A stretch of DNA of 64,000 nucleotides from Cristatella mucedo (taxonomy: Eukaryota; Bryozoa; Phylactolaemata; Cristatellidae), in NCBI GenBank assembly GCA_009760855.2, contig WPIO01000006.1, positions 5,489,501 through 5,553,500 on the forward strand, given 5' to 3'. Numbering within the stretch: the first letter of the stretch is position 1; each line of letters opens with the position of its first letter. Shown here piece by piece: positions 35,296-47,002 of the stretch. The translations under genes were made by a program, and so were the position numbers. The notes under the pieces were generated by a model. That model was given only the letters and a program-made list of their open reading frames with translations, was not told where the DNA came from and did not search any database.

Positions 35296-36126
35296 TATAC
35301 TAACCTATTCATCGGTCAGGAACATACAGTATAAGTTTCCACGCTTAAAAGTGGAGGGCAGGTGATGCTGCGTTAAGCTCGACCTGTTGCGTACCCTTGA
35401 AATTTTAGACTTTTGCTAGCTATAGCTAGTGTGAGAATCGACTCTTTGCATGACAACGGAACACTGGTACTATTGTTGCGAGATAGCCACTACACTAAAG
35501 ATCTGTGTTTGTATTTGTATCTGCATTTGTTCTTCTTCGTACAGATCGTGGTTTTGAAAAATTGAACGTGGTATTAAGTGCAACACGACGACGTCTACAC
35601 ACTGAAACATTGCTCCTACAATTAAAATATTGATTAAAAGTATTTTGCCAATTAAAATCACTTAAGTGGCTCACCTACGATGTCTCCAGCATTGTTAGAA
35701 ACGCAGACTGTTCTTTAGGCAGATGTACTGAATTTACCAGGAAATACTGTCTGACCCTGACCTACCAGGAGTTCTGCTCATGTGCATTGAGTGGTTTGAC
35801 GCACTGAGCTACATGCTTGACGTGCTTGCATGCTGATTTAGAGGACACCGTAATTTAAGCCTCCAACTGGTACCTCGCTGAGTCATTAGGGGAGAAAATG
35901 ACTGAAATATAACCCACCAACCAGGCTTTGTGACTACCACAATGAATGCATGCTTACAATAGGCAAGGTTTTTGCCTCAATATAAGCAATATCCAAGGTT
36001 TGATCACGATCAAATAAATCTGGTCCTCAGGATCAGTTCAATCGCCTCATCGTTGGGCAACGTAGTGCTGTAGTAAATATGTACACTGCTCTGCTTTTCT
36101 ATATTCGATATTTAATTCTAATTTCT

Positions 36127-36127
<1 letters not shown>
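35296..36127. other. No recognisable feature
   Basis: AT-rich; short frames without motifs. Confidence 0.4.
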
Positions 36128-36159
<32 letters not shown>

Positions 36160-36515
36160 GCACTTGATAAAGCGCCCTCGGAGACCTCAATCTCTTTCTA
36201 GGCGCTTTAAATTTGCTGCAAAGGGAAATGCAATTGAATGGTGAGTAATATCATGCTTGATAAGCAAACAAAATAAATAACATGGTTAGGGGTGACATGC
36301 ACAGGGTCAGCATGCAAATGTTGTTAGTGGCAGCATGCACAGTGTCAGCACGCATAACCACATGAAGGACGCATCACATGGACCCACTAGATGCTGTCCT
36401 AAATAGTGTGTTTTTAAGTTCTTTTTAAATCTGGTCAGGTCAGGGGATGTTCTGCCGCAGGTCGGGAGGGATTTTCAGGCTTTGGGAGCATGTGAACTAA
36501 ATGCACGGTCTCCAT
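36128..36515 (-). mobile_element. LINE-B 3' fragment with (AAT)n
   Basis: (AAT)n, terminal hairpin sequence 'aaagcgccctcggag', then the LINE-B 3' UTR and end of the open frame in reverse. Confidence 0.85.
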
Positions 36516-36556
36516 CATGCGATTGAGATATGATCTCTTGACTTTTTTTGGATAAA

Positions 36557-36624
36557 GTTTGCTGTACGCGTCATGAAACGTCTGAGAACTTTATTTTCTG
36601 CTCTCACGGACGTGTACAGCAAAC
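36557..36624. repeat. Inverted repeat, 16-bp arms
   Basis: Arms 36557-36572 and 36609-36624 pair with one mismatch around a 36-base loop. Confidence 0.75.
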
Positions 36625-36926
36625 GTTTTTGTATGTAAGTATGGCGTAGCTAAAATGAATATCTAGGTAAAGATTAATTAAAAATTGATAAAAGTCGTTT
36701 CAAAATTGGGCTTAATATTGAAGCTCTCAGAGCCTTCTATTAGTAGGAAGTGAGTCGAGAAACTTCAGGTCACTGCGCTTGCGATGTGGGATGTACGCTG
36801 TTTAAGCTCGTCTGTACTGATTTTTAGTTTTTTTTACGTATACAGTTATTTTTTGTCAAGCTACAGCCATCAGTGAACGCTGCTCTGGACCAGTGATGCA
36901 GCTACGATAGGGTATCGACCAAACCC

Positions 36927-36932
36927 TATAAA
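36927..36932 (+). promoter_or_regulatory. TATA-box-like element
   Basis: TATAAA 46 bp upstream of the ATG of the candidate gene at 36973; spacing fits a core promoter. Confidence 0.3.
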
Positions 36933-36972
36933 TGCATACGCTCCGTTGTGAGCGTTATTCACTAATCCTACT

Positions 36973-38034
36973 ATGGCCGCCAATTATCAGTACTTCTCAT
37001 ATCAATGCAGGTCTAATAACTTCTGAAGTGCTGGAAATATTCTAGATGCAATGCCTATTTTATGACGTCATGATACTTGGCTTTTTGGTTTAAGCGAAGC
37101 AATTGAAAGGTATGCCAGCCGCTTTCAGGGCCAAAGCTGTGAGCTGTTGTGACAACTTCGCTAATTAGTAGTGGTTCAATGCAAGTTGCATGCAAATCTC
37201 ACATTTCTTTAAATACAGTGCTTCTTCAAACTAGTTCTTGATTTGATGTTCAAATATCTTGTTTAACAGAGGTTTTCATCATTAGTGTGGCCTGCATACA
37301 GTCATTGAGAAATGGATATGAGATGTCAGTTGACGGAATTGCTCGCATGGGTGTGCAATTGATTGAAGAAAAATATTCGTTAGCCAAAAACTGTAATCGA
37401 ATGTAATTTTACCGATTTCAGGGGCTTTTGCTAGACTTTTACTGCTGTTGCTTTTGTTTCCTCTTCATTTCTTTCATTTGTGTGTGTGTACTATTTCGCC
37501 GCAAAGCCAAAGAATTCTAAGTATGCCTGATTTTTTTTTAACTATACTAAATTATGAACCTAGGTCAAGTTTCTCGTCTCGATATTGAAAATCAGACTCG
37601 CATCCTTCCATTACCAAGTAAACCACGACTTATGAATACAACCGAGTCAGAGAAAGATTAAAATTATAAAAACTCTCCAGCTAGAAATAAACCCCTGGCT
37701 GTTGTCTGGCATACGTTGAATTCCTAGAATTGTGAAAGTCGGTGGAGCTCAGTGTAGTCATTTGCAAGCAATAGTTCTTATTTAATATCGAATGGCGCCT
37801 TCAATTTTGTGCTAACTCATTGGCTGGATTCATGAGCCACCAAATGGGTTATTCCAGTTTTTGATAGCTCGTGAGACTGCGGCGGCATTGCAGTTTTTAG
37901 CACAAAAGACACGGCAAAGAGTTGGTTTATATGTAAAACCTAATGACTTCCCTAAGGCACCCAACGTCAAGCTGGGTAGGCCTCTATTCGAAATAACTGT
38001 TCACATGGATCTCTATTACGGTGCAATTAAATAG
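36973..38034 (+). CDS. Candidate small three-exon gene, unknown function
   Basis: Exons are 36973-37010 (MAANYQYFSYQC..), 37286-37392 (VACIQSLRNGYEMSVDGIAR..) and 37868-38034 (RETAAALQFLAQKTRQRVG.., ending DLYYGAIK then TAG). The phases agree (2/1, then 1/2) and give 103 residues. Acceptors are catcattag and ttgatag. Donors GTCTAA and GTAATC are poor, which is the main weakness. I do not recognise the protein. Composition looks protein-like, with an amphipathic middle and no signal peptide or membrane segment. A TATA-like box sits at 36927. It could be a chance assembly of open frames in AT-rich DNA. Confidence 0.35.
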
Positions 38035-38569
38035 TCAGTAGAATAAAAATCTGTAACAGCGTTCTGAAAGTTGCGGTCTGTCTTTGATCGGGGTTTTACG
38101 ACAAGATTTCACCGCTATTATATTGGCATTCGCTTTCTTCTATAGTGTGTATGTTATTTCTAATCACCTAATACTAGCCAGAACTTTCCACAATTAAGTT
38201 AGTACTAAGTTTTCATATACCAGAATATCATTAGCTTGATATGTGTACTCTCCGGGACTCTGTTTTTCGTCTCTTTTTTGCATGAGAGACAGACACCAAT
38301 GTCGCCTGGTTGACTGCGCTGCAACTCATCTTGATTTTCTGCTAACTTTAATCTATGTACAAAATTAATGACTAAATTGTCACGAGATATTGTTTCAAAC
38401 TAATCGAACAATTCTTTTGAACTACGAGGCTAGAGCAGCTTATCTACTGGATGATTCCTGGCGATTTTAGCACATATCAGGTCAAATGTTTCTAATGCTA
38501 GCTTTCATCGAGATCTCTTTATTGCTTGGATTAAGTCGCTTGTGTAGAATAAAAAAAGACAGAAGATTA
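38035..38569. other. No recognisable feature
   Basis: AT-rich; no motif-bearing frame. Confidence 0.4.
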
Positions 38570-38735
38570 AGCAGCCTCTTTCGTATAGCGACAGAAGAAC
38601 CATTACGGCTGGCTATCCCCATCGCTTGCGGCGACAATTAAGGATCGCCCACCGCAGGATTCGAACCCACGACCTCGGGACTGAGGTTGTGAAAAGCAAT
38701 CGCCATACCTTATGTGCCATGACGGCGAAAAGTAT
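38570..38735 (-). mobile_element. SINE-D copy, well preserved
   Basis: Full-length reverse copy with canonical B-box ('ggattcgaaccc' on plus), the paired 'acctcgggactgaggt' and the 'agcctctttcgtatagcgacag' 3' body. Confidence 0.75.
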
Positions 38736-38801
38736 TGGTAAATATTTCAGCAGAATTTCGATTATCTCTTATTGTTCATCCACCATGCGTGCTCTTAAAA
38801 G

Positions 38802-38880
38802 GCTCGAGCCCCGAGGCATATGTGAAGCGCCTGAATAGAGATTAAGTTCTCTTGGGACGCTATATAAATGAATTATATTT
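38802..38880 (+). mobile_element. SINE-C, 5'-truncated
   Basis: 'ggctcgagccccgaggcatatgtgaagcgcctg..ggacgctatataaatgaatta'. Confidence 0.8.
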
Positions 38881-40044
38881 AAGGTTGGCAACGGCTGAGA
38901 CTCCATCAAGACTCGCTGGCCACTGCTGTAAATGCTTGAGATCTTCTGGGATATGTGCAACGAGTCTTCTTTAAATTAAATTAATATCCGCTCACGTATG
39001 TGTTTTTCAAGAACTCTGCTTGTGGACTGCAGTTCAAGGTAGCGTCGGGTTTCGTTGATTTTTGTGGCTTTCTCGTGTCGTTAATCTACCTCAATGTCTA
39101 GCCAGTCAGAACAGATGACTGATTTCGTGATATTGGCAGGCGCGTTCTTTTCACTTGAATTGAATATTTCCGGAAGCACTCGGCACGGCCTCAGCTGAAC
39201 GCTCACAGCTGTCACGTGAGATCTCGTGTTATATTATTTGCCAGCTCAACCATCGATGACTTTCAAAGCTTCCAACGAGAAGCCTGATCGATTAAAGATT
39301 GAGCTGGCAACGATGCCTGCATTAGTAGCTAACCTAATACGAGGAAGATGGCTGCAGAAGCGCTGTACGTGGACTGTGTCATCAAAAGCTGTATCACCGA
39401 TTCGCTTATCGCGGAGCTTTCTTCAAAAGAAGTTTTACTTTCTAGGCACGTCTAGCCGCTCCTTCAAACACACGTCCATTTCGGTCATCTTTCGATTATA
39501 TTACTTGTCCCTTATGGCATGCACACCGATGACTAGTTACTGGTTATTAAAGAGCGCTTGAGAGATCAGCTGGACTGCTTTAAAACAGCCCTTGAAAACC
39601 CCTTAAAAAGAAAGCTGATACGCCGGATACGCTGATACGCTGGTAGGTTTCTGCCTAGGAGTGAGGCGCTCGCATTTGACGACCAAGATCACGGGTTGTT
39701 TAGCCTTGTAGCAGGCAACACTTTACTGCCTTCTGCAAGTGAGGCGATAGCTACATCCAGCCTATTCTTCGCGCTCAACCCACGACGAGTCTGTTAAATA
39801 AACGTGCCTCTGCATGTACACTGCGATTTCTAACTGCAAAGGCACTGCCAATTAATATGAAAAGACATTATTAGAAATGCTTGGAAATGCGTCCAACACA
39901 CGGAAATTTTCATTACTAACTGAAATAATTAGATCTTTAAATGCTCACCATAATATACGGCCGTCTTTCTGTCCTGGGTACATGGGAAGTAGAATAAGTA
40001 AATATTCTCCTTCGGCATAAATGTGTGCAGGCCTAATGATTAGG
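38881..40044. other. No firm feature
   Basis: A 35-codon ATG frame at 39350 (MAAEALYVDC..) and a 111-codon frame at 39226-39561 overlap in different phases; neither has a domain or a convincing splice site. A weak tRNA-SINE-like stretch lies near 39660-39780. Confidence 0.35.
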
Positions 40045-40265
40045 ACAACCACGTGCTCATGCGTTCTGACATTGTGCATGCTGCCACTAACTTCACTTCA
40101 ATGCTTGCCCTGTGCATGTCACCCCTAACCATGCTGTTCATGTTGTTTATCAAGCATGATACCACTCACCATTCGACAGCGTTTGCTTTGCAAAACATTT
40201 AAAGCGCCTAGACAGAGATAGAGTTCTCTGAGGGTAACTTATCAATTGTAGTATTATTATTGATA
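40045..40265 (+). mobile_element. LINE-B 3' end
   Basis: LINE-B 3' UTR ('cgtgctcatgcgttctgacattgtgcatgctg') through the terminal hairpin and a short (ATT)n. Confidence 0.85.
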
Positions 40266-40539
40266 TTACTTGTGAGACAGTTTAATTGAAAAATATTGCT
40301 CCTGCTCGTAAAGACTTAATTTATTTATTACTAGTAAAATAATAACACGTGTATGCAGTAACCTCAGCGAACGTCTTTTTAGGCACTTAGGGAATGCAGT
40401 AAACAGCTGCCGCAACCGTAGCATGAGCAAATGTGAATGTGCATTGTGTGCCAGCAAGCGTCAGTCCCCCGCCAAGGAAAAATCTCAACTGCCCATCAAA
40501 AATGAGATGAGAAACAGATCTTGTTTAGCATTTTTTCAG

Positions 40540-40880
40540 ATGGCATGTCAGAAAATGTCGAAGCGTCAGTCGGAAGTGAGTCCCAGGCTTTAATAGCATC
40601 TGAGCCTATGGCACGATCGCAGATGATTCTTAGCTTGGCTTGAGGCGTGACCAAACGGGCTAACTCGGTACAGCGGATGGTACGATACCTGTCATCATTG
40701 GGAATAAGTTCAGATAGGTAGGCTAGAGCCGGAGACTTAAAAGGACATTAAGAAGATTACAGAAATTTGAAGTCGAATCTCTTTTTATTTGTATTCAGTG
40801 TAGGTCAGCGAGTAATGGAGAAATTTGGCAACTGCAAAGCTCACGACAGACAATCCATGGAGTAATTTTCAAAAAAATTC
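40540..40880 (-). mobile_element. Diverged LINE-B/L2-like C-terminal coding fragment
   Basis: In reverse it reads the familiar DLHW.., YL.., KPGTHFRLTLRHF-type C-terminal segments, more diverged than the other LINE-B copies. Confidence 0.6.
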
Positions 40881-43084
40881 CTTATGCAATTAATTTAGAG
40901 CAGTTCTTCTGTTTTGGTCAGTAAAACAGAAAATTCAGAGAACTTAATGAGCTGCTAAGCGTCAGCAGGGAGTTCAATTCAACTATGCTAAGTTGGATTT
41001 CTGTTAAGTTTATTAATAATTTCAACATATTTAGCATGGTAAAATTGATACATTTTAATATCGCACTCAGAGGTAACTTGATCTGTTAATGAGAACTTTT
41101 AATTTTTTTAATTTATCCTAATACACCATTAATTAGACACTGTAATATATAGTGTGTATCTACTATGTATCAGGGGAAAGGGAAATTGCATTTACCTAGG
41201 TCTAGTTAATATGCATTAATTAAAAACTCTTAATGACATGCTTACAATATAGGAAATTGAATGCCTCAGGTGAATGACAAACTAAGACACCAGACTTCTG
41301 TTTACACTCAGCAGTTCATATTTTAACCTAGATTGCGCTCAGCTTCTTGTGATCTGAATATCCTCAACGGGTAATGACAGATTCTTATTGTGTGTGACTG
41401 TACGATTTACCAAGAAAAATCAAACCAATTGAAGATCTTTGAACTTTGTTTATATTAGCATGGAGATGATAAAGGTTTCTTGGGTTGAACAATAAGAATA
41501 GGAACCTTAGAGGGAAGAAAAATAGGAAACAACTGCAGCATCATAAAAGCTAATACTGTATTTGCAGAGATAGCAAAGATGTAAGAGCATGACTGTATCT
41601 AATCAAGTCGTTCATCAGCTGTTCAATCGTATCCCGCAAAGAATTCTTCCATTATATTAACATATAGGGTAAAAATTGGACAAAATCGAACAAAAGTGTC
41701 GGAAAGTAGCTCAGCAGCTCAAAGTAATCCATTCACTTTTGAACAATTTTTGAATGATTTTAGTGCAGCAAAAATTATCCTTTTAGCTCATTGGAAGAAA
41801 AATCCTATAGGCATACTGTACATTTCTCTTGAATGACCTTCACTTTCACTATTTCTATTCAAAAAGCTTTATATTTCTGCTTTTGCAAGTTTTTAATGTT
41901 CATGAAAACGTATTTTAGTCATATCATACTTTAGGAAGATTTAATTTTTAGCAAACAGAACCTATGCTTTACATTATAAAGCTTTAAGTAACTTGTGGAA
42001 TGTAGGCTAATATATACGTTAAGGCTTACATATAACCTACATAGTCATCAGCCTATATATTACCTGCAAAGGGTTGTTCTGGATCCCTAACTAACTTAGA
42101 ATTGCACCTGTCAACTTTTAAAGAGGCCTAAATATCTCGCCGAAAGCAGGCTTGCCGTCATTAAGCTATCTTTACTTCCACCAAAATGTCACCACGCCAC
42201 TACCGGGAAACCGCAAGACAGCCATGAGAAACCTTGCACCTAGCTTGCATCATTACTAAACACTTTGAAAAGAGACAGTGAAACCTCTCTCGAAATGACC
42301 GTGACTATCTAAGCCTCTTCAACCCTTGTGTACAATATAGGCGTTTTCTTGGGCCGAAGGCGTGCAACGTGTCTGTTCCGATTGAATTTAAGCATATGAA
42401 GCAAAAAAAAAAAAAATTGGCTAAATGACAAATCAGATTACACTAATAAATCTCTGAGATTCTTAAAATGACCTGTCTTTTATAATCTAAATAATTGTTC
42501 AGTTTGTATCGCATCTACTGCAACACACCACAGGCTGTAATCCATAAGCTTCCTCGTCAAAAGGAGCGCAAGAAGGAGGCGTAGTGATTGCGGCACCTAG
42601 TTCGCTGATATGAACAGCCCTCCTTAGAACAATAATATTGTTATTGTATTGTCAATTTCAAAGATAACAATAAATATATTTACATTATCCAAGCCAACAA
42701 TACTATATTTTACCATTGTCGTCGAAGCCAAAACTATGAAATCATGTCTACAAAACACGCTGCATGGACTTACGCAGCCCCTTGGTCCCTACAGTGTGGT
42801 CAGCCTTAGGACTCCGGACATGCTGTTAAAAATTAAAACTTAAAAGCTTAACTGCCAAAAGTAGTCAACTAGTATTGACCGTGTTTATCTGGACAATACA
42901 CCATATTTATATTGCCATGGCACCCACTACTATATTTTTTAACACTAAAATACAATATATTGTCCCGTAAATATAGTTTTCCGGTAGCCTTGTAATAAGC
43001 ATAAACGTGTATTCACGGAGAACATTCAGATTCGGCTCACATACGTGCAGCCGACAAGGGCGCATTCTTTCGAGCCGTTCTGAG
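40881..43084. other. AT-rich DNA without a recognisable feature
   Basis: Over 2 kb with only short frames; poly(A) of 13 at about 42403. Confidence 0.45.
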
Positions 43085-43460
43085 TTTGCTACTTTCAAGT
43101 TATTTACCTTCTCGACCTTTATGCCTTCTAAGCTATGCTTTTCGGCGTGTCTTTATCGCGTGAGACAAATTCTGCTGAATATCGCGTGAGTGCCGAAAGC
43201 CGATAAGGCTTCGCGGCTCTAGGTCCCACCCACGGCTAAGATGCTTACTCTTAACGACTCAGGTCATGGTTTCGAGTCCTGAAGTGAGCGATCCTTGAAT
43301 GGCCAGTGCAAAGCCTTGGCGATAGCAAATAAGGCTCATCTGCCGATATGCAAGTGACGCTCTTAAATCAGGCAACCCATTATGAGTGTGCCATAGATAA
43401 CTTTCCTGCGCAGTACCCACTTAGTTACTGTGACTTTTTGTAGTTACAGACTGAGATAAG
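43085..43460 (+). mobile_element. LINE-A 3' end split by a SINE
   Basis: 43085-43215 and 43385-43460 are the two halves of a diverged LINE-A 3' end ('cgtgagacaaattctgctgaatatcgcgtgagtgccgaaagcc' / 'actttttgtagttacagactgagata'). Confidence 0.6.
43216..43384 (+). mobile_element. SINE (SINE-D-like) nested in LINE-A
   Basis: Contains 'ggtttcgagtcctg' (B-box GGTTTCGAGTCC) and a SINE-D-like body with 'ccttggcgatagca'. Confidence 0.5.
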
Positions 43461-44370
43461 TAAAGACTGTTCAACCAAAGAAGCATGAAAGCACTGCATT
43501 GAACGCCTAAGCAACAGTAGACTTAAAATTAATTGGTTAGAGCACTGAACTGGTCAACCAAAGCCTTGGGGTGGTTCTCCTTTGGACACACAAATATTGT
43601 TGCTAAATCAAGTTCTTATGCAGCCGGCCTCGGGTAGCTCTGAATTACGAACCTTAAAAAGAAAACTGAAAGCCCATCTGTTTCTGAGTAATCACTCGCA
43701 ATTATTTCCAGACAATAATTTCCAGAAAACGACCACTTGGCAAAAAAAGCCAGTCATGTGCATTACACACGCTGTAAGATTACTCGCTGAATCTGGTAAA
43801 ATCAACTTTACTATCTAGAGCGTTCGATAGACGACAATACGCCTTCGTCGAGCGCCAACTGTCGAGGCACCGCCTTTCCAGATGGTTAAGTCAAGCATCA
43901 GGTAAGGATCTGGTGTTGGTGGGGGGGGGCAAGACTTTCCCCTCTGAGTGGCTAGAGCACATTCTTTCGCGGCAATGAATGGAGCCGTGAGCGGAGAGAA
44001 GGCCAAGGCCGTGAAGCCCTGGCGACCCGCTATCTCACGGCTACATGATGAGCTAGCGATCGGCCCGGCTGACCATTAATCTCCACTGGTAGCACCCCTT
44101 ACAAGCCCCTCACCCTAGCCGTTTCTCTATTACATATTGATTGTGCGAATAATGCGTTCGCCATTAGGATTTGCTGGCCGCGCCCGCTGGTCGTGCAGAG
44201 GACACCGAAATTCTATCGGTGACAGAGCACACGGCAGCTTGGATAGCCTCGCACTGATGACGTGTACTCGAGTTGTTGCTTGAGCAAGCCGTATGTCATA
44301 GCTCCCAGATAAATGCTCCGCTTGTGAGTGTTGTTGCATTCGGAAGCACGATACTGACACTGAACATTTA
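43461..44370. other. Mostly unrecognised; short LINE C-terminal scrap
   Basis: At about 43630-43690 the plus strand reads SSELRTLKRKLKAHLF, like LINE C-termini. A G-run lies at 43921. Nothing else recognised. Confidence 0.4.
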
Positions 44371-44527
44371 TGGTGAGCCATTATGGCGCACTGGATAAGG
44401 TGGTTTCTTTGCATGAACTCGAGCCAGAGGTCGTGAGTACGAGTCCTGCGGTGGGCTATATTTTATCAACTCTGCAAGCAGTGATGATGGCCGTAAAGGT
44501 TCTGTCGCTAGCGAGAAGAGTCTGTTA
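44371..44527 (+). mobile_element. SINE-D copy
   Basis: 'gtgagccattatggcgcactggataaggtggtttc..aggtcgtgagtacgagtcctgcggtggg' and the SINE-D body. Confidence 0.7.
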
Positions 44528-45040
44528 AAATCAGCTGGTATTTTCAGGCCAGTGAAGTACCTTTTTTTCACGCATCCATGTTTGGTGCTGATTTAAATCT
44601 CGTCCTTCACCTCCCCTCATAGATTGCCTTTGGAGCGATATTCGCTGGCGGCAAATATGACGCGCTTGGCCTACTCCCCAGTAGCCGACCGCTTCAGTGC
44701 AAAGCGTGCTGCGTGGCATAAGCTGCCACGGAAGGAACGAAGCAGACCTCTTCTTTTACTTCTCATATGAGGGACATCATAAGTGATCGATGTTGGACGA
44801 CACTATACCAAGCGCATGCGTACCGAAAGCATGTGCGCTTGCTTGCACGTGGTGTAAAAGATAGTTTCAGAAGCTGTGCATAAATTTGGTATACCTGATA
44901 TTGCAGAAAAACCTCGTGTCACCTGAAAACATTTACTGCCAGTGCAGCTGCTGAAATACAGCGAGAGTACTTTTACGCTGGGTGTACAGCATAGCCTAGT
45001 GAGCGCCATTTCCGACGTCATTTTTTGCACCGTACTTTAG
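44528..45040. other. No recognisable feature
   Basis: Expected position of the first PH-domain exon of the AKT-like gene (VKEGWLHKRG-type), which I did not find. Confidence 0.35.
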
Positions 45041-45163
45041 GAGATATTTTAAAGATGTGGAAATCTCGGTACTTCATGCTCTGGGACGACGGCAGCTTCC
45101 TTGGATACAAGGAAAAGCCTGGCATTCTACTATGCGAGCCGCACAACAATTTCACGGCTAAGA
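45041..45163 (+). pseudogene. AKT-like PH-domain exon
   Basis: Acceptor gtactttag, donor GTAAGA. Encodes GDILKMWKSRYFMLWDDG then SFLGYKEKP, and HNNFTAK; the AKT PH domain reads IKTWRPRYFLL..GYKE.P..NNF. The frame is clean. Confidence 0.8.
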
Positions 45164-45632
45164 GTAAGACTCACCTTCAGGAGCTCGCTTTTTCATTGGA
45201 CAAAGAAGCGTATTTTGAATTGTCCTCCTTAATTTAAACTCTCATTTAAAAAGCAGCTGCGTCACGGCAAAATTGGTTTGTATTAAGAAAAAGGCCCTTC
45301 CGCATTCGATGAAGCGCCTCCGTGTGACCACGTGATCATAAAATAGTCGTCCCACTGGACGGTTATCGTCACTTATCACCAAATTTATCTGTACCATCAG
45401 CGTGTACAAAGCAAAGTACTTACTTTTGCCAACGAGGCCTTCCGCGGCTGAACCTCAGCATGCATAGTGGAAATGCTTAAGCATTTATTTACCTCCTCCA
45501 GCGACTGCTGTCTTGTCCTCTGCAGACAAGAAAATAGAGGTAAAACTAGTTCTCTTATTGGGTTGCCCGACACAGGAGCTTTGCCACTGCTAGTCCTCAT
45601 CTTTTGAAATTAAATTTAATTAAATGCTAGCT

Positions 45633-45790
45633 GATTTAGCAGCCTCTTTTATATAGCGACAGAAGAGCCTTTACGGCTATTACCACCGCTTGCGGTGGCG
45701 ATACAGGATCGCTCACCAAGGGATTCAAACCCACGACCTCGGGACCGAGGTCGTGAAAAGCAACCACCTTACCTAGTGAGCCATTACGCC
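45633..45790 (-). mobile_element. SINE-D copy, well preserved
   Basis: Reverse copy from 'agcagcctcttttatatagcgacag' to 'ttacctagtgagccattacgcc'; lies in an intron of the AKT-like gene. Confidence 0.75.
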
Positions 45791-45904
45791 TCACCGTAGT
45801 TACATTGGAGCAGGATAACCACATTTTCGGTAGGCCCTTCAAGAGGTTTACTAGCTGAGTCCATTTCGACGGTCAAGTTAATTAATTAGTTAATGATTGC
45901 AACA

Positions 45905-46605
45905 CTAATAAAAATAATACGTTTGATATAATTCTCTCAGAGAACATAATTTCTTTCTAAACACTGCATTTGATGAAAGGAAGCACGATCAAAGGATTCG
46001 TGGTAGCATGCTAAATAGCAACTAGAACAACATGGTTATGGTTGACATGTAAAGGGTCAGCAAGCAAATATGGTTAGTGGCAGCATGCACAGTGTCAGCA
46101 CGCACGAGCACATCAAGGACGAATCACATGGACCAACTAAATGCTGTGATAAATTGATGCATTGCTAGCTTCTTTTTAAATAAAGTCAAGTCAGGAGATA
46201 TCGTGACGCAAGCCGCATGTGAGTTTCAGGCTTTGGGAGCATACGAACTAAAGGCACGGTCTTTAAAGGATTTGAGGTGCATACGAGGTATGAGCAAACT
46301 AGATTCTAGATACTAGATCCCTTAAAACAGGTGTTACAATCCTTAGCTTGGTGGTGAAGTTGGTAGTCTGGAGCGAAAGAAAGAAGGCACCTAAGAGTAA
46401 GTGACAGAACCTTAAGGTGTATGCTTTGCTTGACCGGGAGCTTGTGCAAGTCAGCGAGAAGCGGTGCGATGTGCTGCACTGCTTACGGCAGAAAATCCTA
46501 GCTGAAAAGTTTTGCACCAACTGTAAGCGCTTGATTTTCACAGGCCGGAAGACCAGAAAGCAGTGAGTTACAGAAGGCAAGATGGGATCTCACTAATGCC
46601 TGAAC
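45905..46605 (-). mobile_element. LINE-B 3' half fragment
   Basis: Reverse copy with 'tctctcagagaacataatttctttc', the 3' UTR and broken C-terminal coding (PSVTHCFLVFRPVKIKRLQLVQNFSARIF-like; frames shifted). Confidence 0.8.
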
Positions 46606-46624
46606 CAATTTATATGTAAAAATA

Positions 46625-46775
46625 CAAAAATATAATTCATTTATATAGTGCCCCAAGAGAACTTAATCTCTATTCAGGCGCTTCACATATGCCTCGGTGC
46701 TCGAGCCCACGACCTCAGTCAGACCTTGGTCGGGGCGAGCACCTTAACCGCTAGACCAAACCAGCTCGGCGTAGT
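46625..46775 (-). mobile_element. SINE-C, full length
   Basis: Reverse copy: tail 'tcatttatatagtgccccaagagaac' to head 'ccgctagaccaaaccagctcggcg'. Confidence 0.85.
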
Positions 46776-46781
46776 ATGCAT

Positions 46782-47002
46782 GAAAGAGTGCGAAAGCCTT
46801 TCCCGCCTCACTCACCCTACATGACAGGCGGATCATTGAGCTGCTGGAGGCCGGGTCAGTGGCCTCGACCTTGGATCCGGCGGATGAAGTGCTGTGTCGT
46901 CGCCGGAAAGAGTGCGAAAGCCTTTCCCGCCTCACTCGCCCTACATGACAGGCGGATCATTGAGCTGCTGGAGGCCGGGTCAGTGGCCTCGACCTTGGAT
47001 CC
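46782..47002. repeat. 97-bp tandem duplication within the RLE fragment
   Basis: 46782-46878 and 46906-47002 are the same 97 bp with one or two changes, period 124. Confidence 0.9.

Noticed and set aside
45290-45400. Possible missing second PH exon (reads HVIIK..SSHWTVIV)
   Set aside because: It has an internal stop, only weak likeness to the FIIRCLQWTTVI strand, and no convincing acceptor; not called.
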